Assembly (NCBI GenBank): GCA_025353105.1
Contig: JANXRG010000020.1
Coordinates: 1-32,934, forward strand
DNA: 32,934 nt
Source: Verrucomicrobiota bacterium
GTDB taxonomy: Bacteria; Verrucomicrobiota; Verrucomicrobiia; Chthoniobacterales; SZAS-18
Reading direction: 5' to 3'
A program made the translations under genes and the position numbers. The first letter of the stretch is position 1. Every line of letters starts with the position of its first letter. This document shows positions 31,384 to 32,934 of the stretch, in pieces. Under the pieces are notes generated by a model. It was not told the DNA's origin. It searched no databases and saw nothing but the letters and a program-made list of their open reading frames with translations.

Positions 31384-32934
31384 TCATTCCGGCGGCCGGA
31401 TCGCTTCGAAGTATTTGCGAACATAAACCCGCGCGCCGAGCGGGATATTCTCCTGCTCCACCGCGTCCTGCGCGGCGGGCGCCATCACGCCATAAAGATC
31501 GCGATAGGCGGCGGTCGCCTTGCCGCCCGCGCCGGGGGATTGCATGAACTCTTGGAGCGATGCACCATCGCCCAGCAGGCCCTCAAGCCGGCGCGCCGGG
31601 CCCTCGGCCGCTTTTGCCTCTGGCGTCTTGTCGGCGAACAGTCGGTTGCTCGCGCCGCGATCCTTCTCGGTGCCCGGCTGACCGCCCGGAACGTCACTCT
31701 CCTCCGGCTTCGGTGAGCCGCCGGACGGTGGCGGCGGACCACCCGATCCCGGGAGCGGGATGCGCAGGAGAGCGCGCGACGCTGCATCAGCGGCATCTTT
31801 ATCCGCGCCGTCCGACTGCTTCAATTTCTCCAGCGCGTTGATCAATTCCTGCAGGGTTTTCGCGTTCAGCGGCACCCGTGCCGTCGACAAACCCTTGCCA
31901 TCGCCGGGCTTTGATTGACCCGGTTTGCCAACGGGCTTGCCCACTTGCTTCAACAGTTCCGCCAGCCGCTGGAGCAACTGGTGCACTTGCTCGGAGCGGC
32001 CCGCCTGAGCGGCTTGCGCGGCCTGCTCCATCTGCCGCGCCACCTCATTTTTTTGGTCGGCGCTGAGCTTGCCGGCCTGCTCCTGCATGGACCGCGCCAG
32101 CTCTTCCATTTGCTTGGCGGCGTCACCGCGTTGCTTGAGCTTTTGCAGCAAGTCTTCCAACTGCCGTCCGGCTTCGGGGGCGTCGCCGCGCTTCAACGCC
32201 TCCGCGGCATCCTTTCCCCCCGGTGAACGCGCCAGCGCTTCCGCGAGCGCCGCAAGTTCCTCCGGCGACACCTTGGGCGCATTCGCGTTCTGCTGCATCT
32301 CGCGCAGCATCGCTTCGAGCGACGAAATCTCGCGGAGCGCCAGCTGGTCGGCATCGCGGTCCTTCGCCGCGCGATCCTTCAACCGAGCCGCGCGGCCCTG
32401 CATTTCCCGGGCGAGCTTCGCAAGTTCCTCGTCATTCCGCGTCTCCGCGGCCTTGGCCAGCTCGGTGGCGATTTGCTCAAGCGTCTTGGCCTTTCCTTCC
32501 ACCCGGGCCTGGGCCGCCGGATCCGGCCGGTTCGCGCGCGCCTCGAGCGCGGCGTGCCAGTGCAGCAGCGCGATCGATGCGATCGGCGCCAGCGCCCATA
32601 TCGCCTGCTGCGGGAACCGCAGCGGAATCCAGCGCTCCATCTCAAACCCCGACGCGTATCGCTCGCATTCGTCGATCGCGAGCGCTTCAAACTCCGCGCC
32701 CGCCGGCCGGCCCGCAAAGGCGAGGGCGGTCTGGAAGCGATCGCGCGTTCCAGCCAGTTGGTCCAGGGCCGCCGCGGTGGCGGCGATCGATCGAAAGCTG
32801 AAGGCCGCCAGCCCCAGCGAGCCGACGAACCAAAGAGCGAGCGAAGTCACAACCAGCACGGCATTCACGACCGGGACGCCGCGCAGGAAATTTGCGACGG
32901 CCCACGCGAGCGCCCCGAGCGCGACGCAGAGACA
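31384..32934 (-). CDS. Coiled-coil membrane protein, 5'-truncated by the window edge
   Basis: The frame stays open from the GTG at 32868 through to the last base of the window, and those extra codons encode another hydrophobic stretch (VALGALAWAVANFL), so the true start lies outside. Visible parts are two or three membrane segments near the visible N-terminus, a third at WALAPIASIALLHWHAAL, a long alanine/glutamate/lysine/glutamine-rich coiled-coil region (about 115-310 from the GTG), a glycine/proline-rich linker, and a C-terminal globular end with AAYRDLYGVM and IPLGARVYVRKYFEAIRP. This resembles the large DUF4175-like proteins found near MoxR genes, but I cannot assign the family firmly. 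Probably an inner-membrane partner of MoxR. Confidence 0.8.
   Translation of the reverse strand, partial: CLCVALGALAWAVANFLRGVPVVNAVLVVTSLALWFVGSLGLAAFSFRSIAATAAALDQLAGTRDRFQTALAFAGRPAGAEFEALAIDECERYASGFEMERWIPLRFPQQAIWALAPIASIALLHWHAALEARANRPDPAAQARVEGKAKTLEQIATELAKAAETRNDEELAKLAREMQGRAARLKDRAAKDRDADQLALREISSLEAMLREMQQNANAPKVSPEELAALAEALARSPGGKDAAEALKRGDAPEAGRQLEDLLQKLKQRGDAAKQMEELARSMQEQAGKLSADQKNEVARQMEQAAQAAQAGRSEQVHQLLQRLAELLKQVGKPVGKPGQSKPGDGKGLSTARVPLNAKTLQELINALEKLKQSDGADKDAADAASRALLRIPLPGSGGPPPPSGGSPKPEESDVPGGQPGTEKDRGASNRLFADKTPEAKAAEGPARRLEGLLGDGASLQEFMQSPGAGGKATAAYRDLYGVMAPAAQDAVEQENIPLGARVYVRKYFEAIRPPE

Overview
The window is GC-rich DNA, densely coding on both strands, and reads as ordinary chromosome of a Gram-negative (diderm) bacterium. 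Outer-membrane barrel signatures, a lipobox protein, the tig-clpP-clpX order, system II cytochrome c maturation, scarce Shine-Dalgarno sites and a MoxR gene beside a long coiled-coil membrane protein together suggest Verrucomicrobiota. That placement is inferred from gene content only. No phage, insertion sequence or CRISPR array was seen.

Left part (1-5.8 kb): the end of a YyaL/SPATA20-type protein converges on a minus-strand protein quality-control block transcribed as M16 peptidase, trigger factor, ClpP, ClpX. A 345-bp gap follows, holding two kinds of dispersed repeat.

Centre (6.1-21.6 kb): the most interesting part is a minus-strand locus. An outer-membrane beta-barrel is followed 5 bp later by a 1507-residue cytochrome with ten CXXCH heme sites and a C-terminal LVIVD-type propeller, then by a small [4Fe-4S] ferredoxin and an OmpA-like protein. 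This looks like a porin-cytochrome conduit for moving electrons across the outer membrane. Divergent from it are two short secreted cysteine-rich proteins with a clear terminator. Further right are a class A beta-lactamase-fold protein, a tandem GlcG/HbpS-domain protein (a family that can bind heme), and ResB plus CcsA, the machinery that attaches heme to exported cytochromes. Much of this 15 kb may therefore serve heme and cytochrome biology.

Right part (21.7-32.9 kb): housekeeping genes dnaN, tRNA-Leu(CAG), coaX, secG, ychF and a NIF3-family gene, plus a putative MA-clan metallopeptidase, a peptide-binding lipoprotein, MoxR, a 47-residue membrane protein and a coiled-coil membrane protein that runs off the window.

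Three families of short dispersed repeats thread through the intergenic DNA: an A/T-rich repeat of about 36-60 bp (six clear copies, one of them inside the ccsA signal-peptide region), REP-like hairpins in inverted pairs (two pairs), and a 110-bp element with 29-bp inverted ends between two convergent genes.
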